Virus record (IMG/VR): IMGVR_UViG_3300022821_000003
Coordinates: 1 to 62,977 of that record
Length of the DNA stretch: 62,977 bases
Reading direction: 5' to 3' (one strand)
DNA from: a virus
Shown piece after piece: positions 1 to 9,603 of this stretch; within the stretch, counting starts at the first letter, position 1; the number at the start of each line of letters is the position of its first letter. The notes beneath the pieces are model-generated. The model made no database searches and was not told the origin of the DNA. It was given only the letters and a program-made list of their open reading frames with translations. The position numbers and the translations under genes are program-made.

Positions 1-127
1 CAGGCGATGTAACTAAAGTAGGAACACCACTAGACAATCAAATAGGAATATGGACTGGAGACGGAACGATTGAGGGAATACCTGGACTTTCTTACACACC
101 AGGAGCAAATCCCCTGCTAGAGGTATC
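1..127. repeat. terminal direct repeat, left copy
   Basis: Identical to 62851-62977. A tail-fibre reading frame passes through this join without a stop. The repeat is most simply an assembly overlap of a circular molecule (127 is a common assembler k-mer length), so the unit genome is 62,850 bp. A true terminal redundancy of this length cannot be excluded from sequence alone. Confidence 0.95.
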
Positions 128-2438
128 AGGTTATTTAAGATTCAGTGACCATGCTAATCTAGGGATAATTTTTAAGAATACTGAGAGTTCTCAACAAAGT
201 AATTTAACTTGGCAAGATTCGATAGGCTCTTCTGTTGCTAGAATAACAACGGATTACACAAACGAGTATATTGATTTGAGAGGCTACTCGCCTTCATTAA
301 ATATAGTATTGAGAGCTGACTTCGGAGAAAACAGAGTTGCTATAGGAGGTGGTAATACTTATCCAGGAGCATTACTTGATTTAGGAGAAGAGGGAGTTAG
401 GCAAGGTGAAATCAGATTTGCAGGTTCTACTTCTGGCTATACGGATATTACACCTAGTGTAACAGCAGGTAATAATACTTTAACTTTACCGACAACGACA
501 GGAACAGTAGCCTTAACTTCTGATATTACAGGAACTAACTCGGGTACTAACACAGGAGATAATGCAACTAATACTCAATACTCTAGTTTAGTAACAAATG
601 CTACTCATACTGGAGACGCTACTGGAGATACAGCTTTAACAGTAGTTAAAATAAATGGAACTCTAATGTCAGGTTTAGCTACAGGTATTTTAAAAAATAC
701 AACCACAACAGGAGTACCGAGCATTGCAGTTGCAGGAGATTTTCCAACACTTAATCAAAATACAACAGGAAATGCAGGCACAGTATCAACTATCACAGGA
801 CTTGCACCAGATACAGCCACTACACAAGCTACACAGCCGAATATAACCTCTCTAGGAACTTTAACCACTCTAACAGTAGATAATATAAACTTAAATGGCT
901 CAACAATATCAGCCACAGGAGATGCAGGACTAGCTCTTTACGATAATGCTAGTAACGGAATATTTATTGAAGATGGTGGCAACGTCGGCATCGGGACGAC
1001 AGCCCCAGCCTACGAATTAGATGTAGACGGATTCACAAACACAAAATCAATTCACGAAGTTTCCGATGAAGGCTTAGTCCTAGGAATGAATTTCAACACA
1101 GAAAATAACGTAGGAACAGCAGGAAGTGAAACAGTATTAGATAGTTCAACATACAACAATCACGGAACAAACAACGGAGCAACACACGACCCAGACGGAG
1201 GTTTTAATGGCGGTGGAGCTTTTAGTTTTGATGGTACGAATGATTATATAGATTTAGGAACAAATTTAATAGACTGGTCAAATAATTGGACTATTTCTTT
1301 ATGGATAAATCCAACAGGGACAGGAGATGCTGGGCAAGACGTATTTGAAAGTTTAGATGGTAATAATGGTGTTAGAATACAATATGATGATATTACGAAT
1401 GGAAGGATTGAGTGTTTTGTTGGAAATGGAGCAACAACAATAAGACCATCTTCTACAGATATAACCCCAAATGAATGGACTGAAGTTGTTTTAAATTATG
1501 ACGGAACTAACTCTAAGCTTTATATGAACGGAGAGTTAAAAGATACTGATGCAGTTGTAGCAACAAATCAAACAGGTGTAACACAGCTTGGGAGATTTTT
1601 TACAGGAACAGCGGAACATTATAGTGGCTTAATAGACAACGTAAAAATCTACAACAGAGCATTATCAGCAGACGAAATAAAAGCTCAATATCTTCAAAGA
1701 GCAGAAGTAGGAGATAGTTTTGTTAGTCAAAGTGATGTATTTGTTGATAGTAGTGGGAATGTAGGGATAGGGACAGTTGCTCCAACCTCAAAACTCCACA
1801 CAATCCAAACAGAAACAACAGGAAACGCTTTATTAGTTTCGAGAGATTTAGCAGCTGCTTCTACTAATAGTCCTTTGGTTAGTTTGGTTCAGGACAATGC
1901 AGGAGACGACCAGAATGCTTTGAGTATTCAAAATGACGGAACAGGTTATGGAATATATGTAGACCAAAATGGTAATAATAGAAGTATTTATGTAGACAGT
2001 GGAGCAACTACAGCTCCAGTTTTCACTTTAAATGCAGCCAATACAGACGGTAATGTAGTCGCTTGGACTTTTGCAGGAAATCATGCAGATAGTGGAAATA
2101 TAAACTTTTTATTTGATAATACAAATATAAATTCAGTAGTTAGGAATATTTTAATTAGACAGCAAGGAGTAGGAATAAATACTACATTTCAAAATACGCT
2201 CGCTCTCGCAGGAGAAGTAGTGCAAGTAATTCAAGACAATGCTAGTTCAACTGCTGATGCTCAAAGTATTCAAAATAATGGAACAGGAACTTGCTTATTA
2301 TTATCTCAAACTCAAGACGTAGAAGTGATAGACTTTGACGCTTGTACTGATGGGGGAACTTCAAAAACAACTATCGCAGGAAGCCTAAAAATACAAATGC
2401 CTAATGGCTCAACTGGATATATTAATTTTTACACATAA
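3..2438 (+). CDS. tail fibre with LamG-like domain (3' part; gene starts at 62601)
   Basis: This is the continuation, across the circular join, of the gene that starts with ATG at 62601. The joined product is about 895 residues. It has a low-complexity Thr/Gly/Asn-rich stalk, an NVGIGT-type repeat (two copies, near nucleotides 980 and 1760), and a concanavalin/LamG-like jelly-roll at about residues 438-646 that ends with the typical IDNVKIYNRALSADEI signature. Such proteins form trimeric fibres that bind surface glycans, so host recognition is the likely role (inference). It ends just before a series of small tail genes. Confidence 0.8.
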   Translation, partial: GDVTKVGTPLDNQIGIWTGDGTIEGIPGLSYTPGANPLLEVSGYLRFSDHANLGIIFKNTESSQQSNLTWQDSIGSSVARITTDYTNEYIDLRGYSPSLNIVLRADFGENRVAIGGGNTYPGALLDLGEEGVRQGEIRFAGSTSGYTDITPSVTAGNNTLTLPTTTGTVALTSDITGTNSGTNTGDNATNTQYSSLVTNATHTGDATGDTALTVVKINGTLMSGLATGILKNTTTTGVPSIAVAGDFPTLNQNTTGNAGTVSTITGLAPDTATTQATQPNITSLGTLTTLTVDNINLNGSTISATGDAGLALYDNASNGIFIEDGGNVGIGTTAPAYELDVDGFTNTKSIHEVSDEGLVLGMNFNTENNVGTAGSETVLDSSTYNNHGTNNGATHDPDGGFNGGGAFSFDGTNDYIDLGTNLIDWSNNWTISLWINPTGTGDAGQDVFESLDGNNGVRIQYDDITNGRIECFVGNGATTIRPSSTDITPNEWTEVVLNYDGTNSKLYMNGELKDTDAVVATNQTGVTQLGRFFTGTAEHYSGLIDNVKIYNRALSADEIKAQYLQRAEVGDSFVSQSDVFVDSSGNVGIGTVAPTSKLHTIQTETTGNALLVSRDLAAASTNSPLVSLVQDNAGDDQNALSIQNDGTGYGIYVDQNGNNRSIYVDSGATTAPVFTLNAANTDGNVVAWTFAGNHADSGNINFLFDNTNINSVVRNILIRQQGVGINTTFQNTLALAGEVVQVIQDNASSTADAQSIQNNGTGTCLLLSQTQDVEVIDFDACTDGGTSKTTIAGSLKIQMPNGSTGYINFYT

Positions 2439-2457
2439 TAAACTAAACTTAAAAAGT

Positions 2458-2631
2458 ATGAAATACGAACTATCAAACGAAGAAAAAAATGCTTTATTCA
2501 CATTATTAAACAGAGCAAATCTAACAGGGCAAGAAGTTCCTGCATTTAATAAGCTGGTTAATATCTTCTCTAATCCTATTATTGAAAAACCTGCAGTTAA
2601 AAATGAAGAAGAAAAAATAGATAAAAAATAA
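2458..2631 (+). CDS. small hypothetical protein downstream of tail fibre
   Basis: A 57-residue protein starting MKYELSNEEKNALF. The ATG at 2458 is preferred to an upstream in-frame ATG at 2404, because 2404 lies inside the tail-fibre coding end and 2458 follows the A-rich leader typical here. It has a predicted helix, a short hydrophobic middle and a Lys/Glu-rich tail. Its place between fibre and tail genes suggests a small virion or assembly factor. I do not recognise the family. Confidence 0.6.
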   Translation: MKYELSNEEKNALFTLLNRANLTGQEVPAFNKLVNIFSNPIIEKPAVKNEEEKIDKK

Positions 2632-2641
2632 TTAAAATAAA

Positions 2642-2779
2642 ATGGCAGATTATTTACTACAAGAAGACGGAGATAAAATACTACAAGAAGACGGATTTGG
2701 TATTTTATTACAACAACAAGCTTATATCCTTATAGCGACTGTAGCTAGCTTTTTGCTGACAGACATAATCTTAAACTAA
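2642..2779 (+). CDS. small tail-associated protein with LLQEDG repeat
   Basis: A 45-residue reading frame with two near-identical LLQEDG/ILQEDG units followed by a hydrophobic C-terminal half. Short LLxEDG repeat proteins are common between tail-fibre genes of phages. The gene starts with ATGGCAGAT, a start also used by neighbouring structural genes, and ends 1 nt before the next gene. Function unknown; probably a minor structural protein. Confidence 0.55.
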   Translation: MADYLLQEDGDKILQEDGFGILLQQQAYILIATVASFLLTDIILN

Positions 2780-2780
2780 A

Positions 2781-3398
2781 ATGGCAAAAACATACAACGA
2801 CATTTCAACAACATATAATGATGTAGATACAAACTATAATGGTTTTTTAGTTACATTTATTAATATCTCAGACTCCCTAGGATTAACAGACTTAATAGCA
2901 ACTGTAAGAGCCAGAGTAATTTCTATATCAGATTCGTTAGGGTTGACAGATGCTCTAGCAATAATGATTGCGAGATTCATTAATGTATCTGATTCATTAG
3001 GATTAACAGACTCTATTTCTGTATTAAGAGGGAGAACAATAAGTATTTCAGACAGTATAAACCTTACAGAAACATTAACAGTAATAAGGGCAAGACTTAT
3101 AAGTATTTCAGACAGGATAGGATTAACAGAGTTTTTATCAGTAGTTCTTGGAAGATTCTTAAATGTTTCAGACTCACTAGGGTTATCAGACACCATTTCA
3201 GTAATCAGAGCAAGATGTACAAATATTTCAGAGACACTAAACTTAACGGATAACCTAAGCATTAGTTCGTGGATAAACAAACTCAAACCAAAAATAATTA
3301 ACTTTAAAAATAACATAACACCAAAGATGTTAAAGAAAGACTCTACAAAACCTAAACTATTCGATAGGGATTCTGCAACACCAAGGTTACTAAAATAA
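2781..3398 (+). CDS. repetitive structural protein (ISDSLGLTD repeats)
   Basis: 205 residues.The centre consists of about six tandem repeats of about 24 residues with the pattern ISDSLGLTDxIxVxRAR. The C-terminal tail is Lys/Pro-rich. SDSLxLTD repeats recur in virion proteins of many phages and are thought to form beta-rich fibres. The start and stop are tightly packed with neighbours (1 nt gap on each side). Role in the virion is inferred from position; no catalytic motif is seen. Confidence 0.7.
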   Translation: MAKTYNDISTTYNDVDTNYNGFLVTFINISDSLGLTDLIATVRARVISISDSLGLTDALAIMIARFINVSDSLGLTDSISVLRGRTISISDSINLTETLTVIRARLISISDRIGLTEFLSVVLGRFLNVSDSLGLSDTISVIRARCTNISETLNLTDNLSISSWINKLKPKIINFKNNITPKMLKKDSTKPKLFDRDSATPRLLK

Positions 3399-3399
3399 A

Positions 3400-4563
3400 A
3401 TGGCAGATACACAAAATACAAGCAACCCTATAAGGGTAGCGAATCCATCACTAGATGGACAACCAAGAACATATCTTACACAAGATGTTGATGCTACTGG
3501 AGTAGCACTCTCAGTTGCTTCTGTCTCTGGATTTCCAGGAACAAGTGACTCTGACTTCTATGTTTTAATTGGTGACTATGGAGACGAAAAAGCAGAAATC
3601 AAATTAATAGATTCATCAGCAACAACTGGTAAAGTCTTAACTGTCGCAGCTTTGACAAGCTCTCATGGAGCTTCTGACCCAGTTACACTAATAGAGTTCA
3701 ACCAAATTAAGTTCTTTGGACTAGATTCTGCAGATGCAACGACTTATAACGAACTTGAAGCGAAGGACATAGACCCAACAGCTCAGTACACAGAATATAC
3801 ATATACAACAACACCAGCAGTTTATACATTCTTTTCAACGGCTTATTATCATTCAGTTAGCCTTAATCTTTCAGCATATTCTGAAATAATTGGTAGCTCT
3901 AGTTTTACTAGAAGGTCTACAGAAAGAGTTATAAAATCTGCTGCAATAAAAGCCCTAACACAAGTAGATGAAAACCCAACATCTAAATTGACTTGGGACA
4001 TAGCTGTAACAGTATTACAAGACGGATTAGACGAAATCTCTGCAAGAAAAAAGAGATGGGAGTTTTGGGATACTATTTCAACTGGAACATCTACAGTATC
4101 TGGAACAGCAACAATAGCAAAACCTACAGACTTAACACAGTTAGTTAGAATCAAAATAAATGGTTATCAATTAGATTGGATTACTAAGAATGATTATAAT
4201 AGCTATACAGAGGGAACTACAGCGACTGGAGAACCAAGATACTTCGTAGAAAGGAATGAAACATATTATTTATATCCTACACCGAATGCTGCTTATGATA
4301 TAGAATATGAATACTATAAAACACCAGATGTACTAAGCAATATGTCAACAGAAATAGACATACCATTAGTACCAGTATTAATATATTACTGTGGTGCTCA
4401 ATTCGCATATATTAGAGGAAACGATAAAAGAGGAGATAAACTGTATCAAATGTATGTAAGATTACTTGAAGAACAAGTTGAAGAATATGGCGGACCTGCG
4501 CAGGATTCTACGGCAGAATACATAGAACAAACTAGCGTTTATAATAATGATATGTTTATATAA
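3400..4563 (+). CDS. head-tail adaptor / tail tubular protein A-like
   Basis: 387 residues with a beta-rich N-terminal third (about 1-110) followed by a helical domain around RSTERVIKSAAIKALTQ and a C-terminal region ending in a helix YQMYVRLLEEQVEEYG. The gene precedes the large tail protein, as adaptor genes often do in podovirus-like genomes. Family assignment rests on overall architecture and order, not on a diagnostic motif, so the exact role is inferred. Confidence 0.5.
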   Translation: MADTQNTSNPIRVANPSLDGQPRTYLTQDVDATGVALSVASVSGFPGTSDSDFYVLIGDYGDEKAEIKLIDSSATTGKVLTVAALTSSHGASDPVTLIEFNQIKFFGLDSADATTYNELEAKDIDPTAQYTEYTYTTTPAVYTFFSTAYYHSVSLNLSAYSEIIGSSSFTRRSTERVIKSAAIKALTQVDENPTSKLTWDIAVTVLQDGLDEISARKKRWEFWDTISTGTSTVSGTATIAKPTDLTQLVRIKINGYQLDWITKNDYNSYTEGTTATGEPRYFVERNETYYLYPTPNAAYDIEYEYYKTPDVLSNMSTEIDIPLVPVLIYYCGAQFAYIRGNDKRGDKLYQMYVRLLEEQVEEYGGPAQDSTAEYIEQTSVYNNDMFI

Positions 4564-4568
4564 AAAAT

Positions 4569-6059
4569 ATGGCAACAACAAGACAAACAATTCGATATAC
4601 AGACTTTGACGGATTACTCAACTCGAATACATCAGACTTCTTGATGAATAAGAATGAACTTATTGCATTGAAGAATGTCTGGACATACAAACTTGGTAAA
4701 CTTGAAAAGGTTCCAGGATATGACTTAGCATCATCATCACAAGTTATCGACAACGAAAGTCCTAATTTCTTACATTGGTATTTTGATGTAGCTACAAGTA
4801 GAGACTATTTACTTGCAACAAGCAATGAAGGCTCAGACTTAACATTGAAATATATAACACCAGATTCAGCAACACCAGTCACATCGTGGACTACAATAGG
4901 AAGTATATCTACATCTTGGGATACTTATGAAGATAGCAAACCAGATATGGAAAACTATTTAGGCAAGGCATTTATAGTAGGACATAGACAAGGAACTACA
5001 TTTTTACCTAATGCTACTGTCGAAGGAGCTGTATTCAGTACAGCAGATACAGATATAACAGATATGCCACAAGGTAAATATATTGTTAGATATAGAGACT
5101 TATTATATGTATTATATGCCAAGGTTAGTAGTACAGTATATCCAACAAGAGCTTACTATTCAGACGAACCAACAGCAGGAGCGATAGGTTGGACAGGGAT
5201 ACTAACAAACTTTATTAACTTTGGTTATGATGACGGAGAAGTAATTACTGGAGCAACAGAAGCTTTAGATAGATTGATAGTTTTCAAAGAAAGATCAATG
5301 TGGAAATATGATGAATCAGAAAGAAAGAAAATAGCAGATGTAGGTTGTGATAGTTATAGATCTATAGTCAAAGTAAACAACATCCCATATTGGTTTAATA
5401 GATATGGATTTTGGAGATGGAAAGGTTACGAACCAGAATTAATATCTGCTAAGGCTCAGAGTTATATCGATGCAATAGACCAGACTAAGCTAGGAGAAGT
5501 TGTTGCTACACAGTATGATGGTTTTGAATATAGAGCATTTATAGGAGATGTCACTGTTGAGGGAATATTATATAATAACGCTTGGTTCTGCTGGGATACA
5601 AGAAAAGAAACTTGTTATATTAGATGTACTTTTAATGAAGTAAAAGCAGCAACAAACTTTATAATAGCATCTAAACGTAGGGCATACTTCTCAGATGATG
5701 ACGGGTATGTGTACAAGTTCGGTCATAAAATAGATGGTATCTATGCAGATAATGGTAATGAAATAGATTCATTCTTTATAACACAAGCTTATGACCATGG
5801 AGTACCAGAAGACGTTAAGTACACAAACCAAATAACAACATTTACAAAATACGCAGAAGGACTTAAATGTTCAATAGATATAAATAAAAATAACTCATTC
5901 GATGATGAGAATATACCACAGTTAGACCAACATATAGGGAAAGCAGATATAGCATCGAGTGGTAATAGATATAGATTTAAGTTTAGGGAGAAGAGTGATA
6001 ATAAATCATGGGAATTCGAAGGATTCTCAATCTCAACAGAGATAAAAGAATCAGATTAA
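4569..6059 (+). CDS. tail tube/stopper protein, tail tubular protein B-like
   Basis: 496 residues, begins MATTRQTIRYTDFDGLLNSNTSDFLMNKNELIALKN, reminiscent of the N-terminus of beta-propeller tail nozzle proteins in short-tailed phages. It has many repeated short WT/WxY-containing beta segments and no membrane segments. It lies directly after the adaptor-like gene and before the giant fibre gene, which fits a tail tube or nozzle role. Moderate confidence from context; fold not proven. Confidence 0.5.
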   Translation: MATTRQTIRYTDFDGLLNSNTSDFLMNKNELIALKNVWTYKLGKLEKVPGYDLASSSQVIDNESPNFLHWYFDVATSRDYLLATSNEGSDLTLKYITPDSATPVTSWTTIGSISTSWDTYEDSKPDMENYLGKAFIVGHRQGTTFLPNATVEGAVFSTADTDITDMPQGKYIVRYRDLLYVLYAKVSSTVYPTRAYYSDEPTAGAIGWTGILTNFINFGYDDGEVITGATEALDRLIVFKERSMWKYDESERKKIADVGCDSYRSIVKVNNIPYWFNRYGFWRWKGYEPELISAKAQSYIDAIDQTKLGEVVATQYDGFEYRAFIGDVTVEGILYNNAWFCWDTRKETCYIRCTFNEVKAATNFIIASKRRAYFSDDDGYVYKFGHKIDGIYADNGNEIDSFFITQAYDHGVPEDVKYTNQITTFTKYAEGLKCSIDINKNNSFDDENIPQLDQHIGKADIASSGNRYRFKFREKSDNKSWEFEGFSISTEIKESD

Positions 6060-6061
6060 AT

Positions 6062-9000
6062 ATGGGATATTCAGAACTTGGATACAATACATTATTGACA
6101 AAAGCAGAAATAACAGATGCTATAACTAATGCTAATGTTGACTCTGTGATTACTTCTGGCGCTATTGGATTTCAGCAAACAACAATGAATAAACTTTTGA
6201 CAAATCAAGATATGCAGTCTGAAGATTTTGTCACTGGTGTTTCTGGTTGGCAAATACAAGGTAATGGAAATGTTGAGTTCGGAGATGGCAACTTTAGAGG
6301 AGATATAACAGGAGCAAGTGGAACATTTACAGGAACATTATCAGCAGCGACTGGCTTTATTGGCGGGTGGACAATTAATGCGACATCTATAACTGATACG
6401 GCAGGTACAGTTGGATTATCTTCAGAAGTAACAGGAGGAGATGATATTAGATTCTGGGCAGGAAATGTTACACCTGCATCTGCTCCTTTTAGAGTGACTG
6501 AGGCTGGTTCACTAGTTGCAACTTCAGCTATAATCGCTGGATGGACAATAGATTCGACTACAATTTCTTCTGCTTCGAATGAAGTAGTTTTAGATAGTGC
6601 TAATAAAAAAATAACGGTAGGTACTTCTGCTGAACTTGTGATAGATGGAGATAACAAAAATATAAGTAGTTCAAACTATATCAGTGGTTATGCAGGTTCA
6701 GGTTTTTATTTAGATAGTGATTTATTAGAAGTAGGTAATATAGCTTCTAGAGGGATTATTAGAACAGCTGTATTCCAAAAAGATGTTATAAGTGCGGTAG
6801 GTGGTAATGTAGCGATATTAGATGCTGATGTTTTGGATACTGATATGACTGCATTAGACGCTAGTACTTTATCAATAGAAGAAAATACTACTTTTTTAGA
6901 AGGAGATATTCTAAGAATTAAAGATGGCATAGATGATGAATGGTTAGAGGTTTTAACATCTGGAGAAGCTATTTGTGATAGTTATAGTGAAGCTTATTGG
7001 AACGCATGGACTGCTTTATTCACTGGCGGAGGTTTCCAAATGAGTGGACAATCTTTTACAGGAGACGGTAACGTTTTAAGTAGTTGTAAGTTTTATTTAC
7101 AAAAAGTGACAGGAAGTCCTACTGGAAATGCCACAGCTACAATTTATGCTCATACTGGAACTTTTGGAACCGATGGAATACCAACTGGTGCTGCCTTAGC
7201 AACATCTGGAACCTTTGATGTTTCAACGCTTACATCAACAGCAGAATTAGTAACTTTTACTTTTACAGGAGCGGAAAAAATAACTTTAGTAGACGGAACT
7301 AATTATTTCGTGATACTTGAATATCCAGGAGGTGATACTAGCAATAGAGTTAATCAGGGAGCTTCTCTCCCTAATGTATTAGCACCTGGTAATGCAGCTT
7401 ATTTTAAAACTGCTGACGTATGGACTTCTAGTGAGTGGGATAGAATTTTCTATGTTTACACAGACCAATCTTCAAATCCTTATACAGTTACTAGAGATAA
7501 GGCTGGAGATTATACTGCAGATAATAATCCTGCATGGACTAAAGGTGCAGCAGTAGTAAACTATGGACAGTCAGGAGATGGTGGTGTATATATGACAGCT
7601 TCGGAAAGTAATGCTCCATATCTTTCAATATTTGACCACGCAGGAGAGCCTTGGGATACTATAAACACTCGTTTAAGACTAGGAAATCTAAACGGTTACT
7701 TAGGGTATTCTACGGATAAATATGGGATAGCGATTGGAGAAACTGATAAGTATTTAAAATATGATACAACTAATGGGTTAAGAGTTAAGGGAGACGTTAC
7801 GTTGACTGGCGGAGAAGTTAGTGCAGATTATTTGACAGCTGGGACAATTACTTCTAAAGCGATTGCTTTGGCGGCGGATGCTACAGATTGCTATATAGGT
7901 TCTGGAAAAACTGATTTTACAAATACTGATACTGGCTTTATATTAGGTAGAGATTATGGTGATAGTAATACTGCTAAATTTTATATAGGAAATTCTTCTG
8001 ATTATTTAAATTGGACAGGTAGTACTATGTCTATGCTATGTTCAGGAGAGAACGCTATCACTATTGATTATGGTTCTGATATTCTATTAAAAGAAGGCGG
8101 AGATTTAAAATTTACTTCTGTGGTAGCTCCAACAGCTTGCACCGCAACTCTTGTAGCTACTGCTGTCGGGAATATAGACGCAGGAACACATAGTTATAAA
8201 ATAGTGTATGTAAATGAAACAGGCGAAACATCATTAGGGGCAGTAAGTAATGTAGTAACCACAGACGCAACTCATAAACAAGTTGACTTAACCGATATTC
8301 CAGTAAGCATATCAGGCTCAGTAATTTCAAGGGAAATTTATAGGACAAAAGCAGCATCGCCTGGTGATGTTTATTATTTGCTTGATGAAATAGCTAATAA
8401 TACAGCTACTACTTATACAGACAATGTCGCAGATGCTGACTTGACAGGAGAAAGTGCAAATAACAAAGAAAATAATACTTATGGAAAAATTATTATTAAT
8501 AATATTGTAGTCGCATCTTTAGCAACTACAAACATCCTTATAGGACAACATAGCGGAACTAACCTTACAACTGGGTTTGGTAATACCTTTTTAGGAAAAC
8601 AAACTGGTCGTTTTACTGATTCTGGGTCTCGTAATACATTTATAGGTGCGTTCTCTGGTGAATACAACACTACAGGAGAGAGGAATACTTTTATAGGATA
8701 TGGTGTCGGAGCTAATACTACTGGAGACGAGAATACTTTTATTGGGCAGGTAGCTGGTTGGTATAACTCTTCTGGATATGGCAATACTTTTATAGGAAAC
8801 TATGCTGGATTTTATGAAACAGGTTCTAACAAACTTTTCATAGACAATGCAGCAAGAGCCAGCGAAGCCGATGGAAGAATAAAATCTCTTATTTATGGAG
8901 GGTTCCACGCCACTGCCTTGTCTCAACAAATCACTTTTAATGTAGGAACTTTGAATATTTTAGATGGTGGGAATATCGCTACTGGAACGACAACAGGTTT

Positions 9001-9157
9001 AAAAATAGGGACAGCAACATCCCAAAAGTTAGGATTTTATAATGCTACACCAGTAGACCAACCAGCAACAGTTGCTGACGCTACTGATGCTGCTAGCGTA
9101 ATTTTAAGATGTAATGATATAATAGATAGACTGCAAGAACTTGGATTAATAGCTTAA
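6062..9157 (+). CDS. large tail fibre / receptor-binding protein
   Basis: 1031 residues from ATG at 6062 (directly after the upstream stop; an in-frame ATG at 6008 lies inside the previous gene). It contains two GWTI...ITS/ISS beta modules (about residues 100-200), a jelly-roll-like region, and near residues 840-950 a run of NTFIGxxAG repeats as found in trimeric beta-roll adhesins. The C-terminus (TTGLKIGTATSQKLGFYNA and the following helix ending ELGLIA) is a trimerisation end commonly seen in phage fibres. Likely a host-binding fibre. Confidence 0.75.
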   Translation: MGYSELGYNTLLTKAEITDAITNANVDSVITSGAIGFQQTTMNKLLTNQDMQSEDFVTGVSGWQIQGNGNVEFGDGNFRGDITGASGTFTGTLSAATGFIGGWTINATSITDTAGTVGLSSEVTGGDDIRFWAGNVTPASAPFRVTEAGSLVATSAIIAGWTIDSTTISSASNEVVLDSANKKITVGTSAELVIDGDNKNISSSNYISGYAGSGFYLDSDLLEVGNIASRGIIRTAVFQKDVISAVGGNVAILDADVLDTDMTALDASTLSIEENTTFLEGDILRIKDGIDDEWLEVLTSGEAICDSYSEAYWNAWTALFTGGGFQMSGQSFTGDGNVLSSCKFYLQKVTGSPTGNATATIYAHTGTFGTDGIPTGAALATSGTFDVSTLTSTAELVTFTFTGAEKITLVDGTNYFVILEYPGGDTSNRVNQGASLPNVLAPGNAAYFKTADVWTSSEWDRIFYVYTDQSSNPYTVTRDKAGDYTADNNPAWTKGAAVVNYGQSGDGGVYMTASESNAPYLSIFDHAGEPWDTINTRLRLGNLNGYLGYSTDKYGIAIGETDKYLKYDTTNGLRVKGDVTLTGGEVSADYLTAGTITSKAIALAADATDCYIGSGKTDFTNTDTGFILGRDYGDSNTAKFYIGNSSDYLNWTGSTMSMLCSGENAITIDYGSDILLKEGGDLKFTSVVAPTACTATLVATAVGNIDAGTHSYKIVYVNETGETSLGAVSNVVTTDATHKQVDLTDIPVSISGSVISREIYRTKAASPGDVYYLLDEIANNTATTYTDNVADADLTGESANNKENNTYGKIIINNIVVASLATTNILIGQHSGTNLTTGFGNTFLGKQTGRFTDSGSRNTFIGAFSGEYNTTGERNTFIGYGVGANTTGDENTFIGQVAGWYNSSGYGNTFIGNYAGFYETGSNKLFIDNAARASEADGRIKSLIYGGFHATALSQQITFNVGTLNILDGGNIATGTTTGLKIGTATSQKLGFYNATPVDQPATVADATDAASVILRCNDIIDRLQELGLIA

Positions 9158-9161
9158 AAAT

Positions 9162-9602
9162 ATGATTTTAGAAATAATAATGACATTAGGAATATCAGTA
9201 ATATTCACAGAGACACCAGCTGTTGACTGTGGTAACGAACTTGTTAACGGTTGTTATAACACTAGAACAAATACTATCTACCTAAAGTATGAGAAGGATA
9301 ATATTAATAGAATATTCTACCACGAGTTAGGACACGCGATATTTTATGAAGATGATTACTCGAGGACAATAATAAAAGATTATCCTCCGCTAGCAAATTA
9401 CTGCACAGAAAAAAAACTAGAGAATTACCCAAGTTTAACGAAAGATGGAAACTGTGAACCGCACTATGATACAGAAGAAAATAGATTAAACGAAAGAGTA
9501 GCTAATTACTTTGTAGAATATATATATAACCCTAACAATTTTAGCGTTTATAACCCTGTTCTATATATATATTTTAGAGATAAACTAAATAACATAAAAT
9601 AA
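9162..9602 (+). CDS. putative zinc metalloprotease (HELGH)
   Basis: 146 residues with a classical zincin motif HELGH at 54-58 followed by an acidic helix and a downstream Glu-rich segment (TEENRLNERVANYF) that could carry the third zinc ligand. The hydrophobic N-terminus (about 1-16) could be a membrane anchor or weak signal. A single protease gene within tail genes may process a virion protein or host surface layer (inference). No close family recognised beyond the gluzincin motif. Confidence 0.6.
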   Translation: MILEIIMTLGISVIFTETPAVDCGNELVNGCYNTRTNTIYLKYEKDNINRIFYHELGHAIFYEDDYSRTIIKDYPPLANYCTEKKLENYPSLTKDGNCEPHYDTEENRLNERVANYFVEYIYNPNNFSVYNPVLYIYFRDKLNNIK

Positions 9603-9603
9603 T

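Noticed and set aside
2404-2457. Earlier start for the 2458 gene
   Set aside because: The extra residues re-read the tail-fibre end in another frame; the ATG at 2458 has the A-rich leader seen elsewhere.
2834-3421. Long leftward frame opposite the ISDSLGLTD gene
   Set aside because: It is a mirror of the repeats in the forward gene; the forward frame has a natural start, tight spacing and repeat conservation at the protein level.
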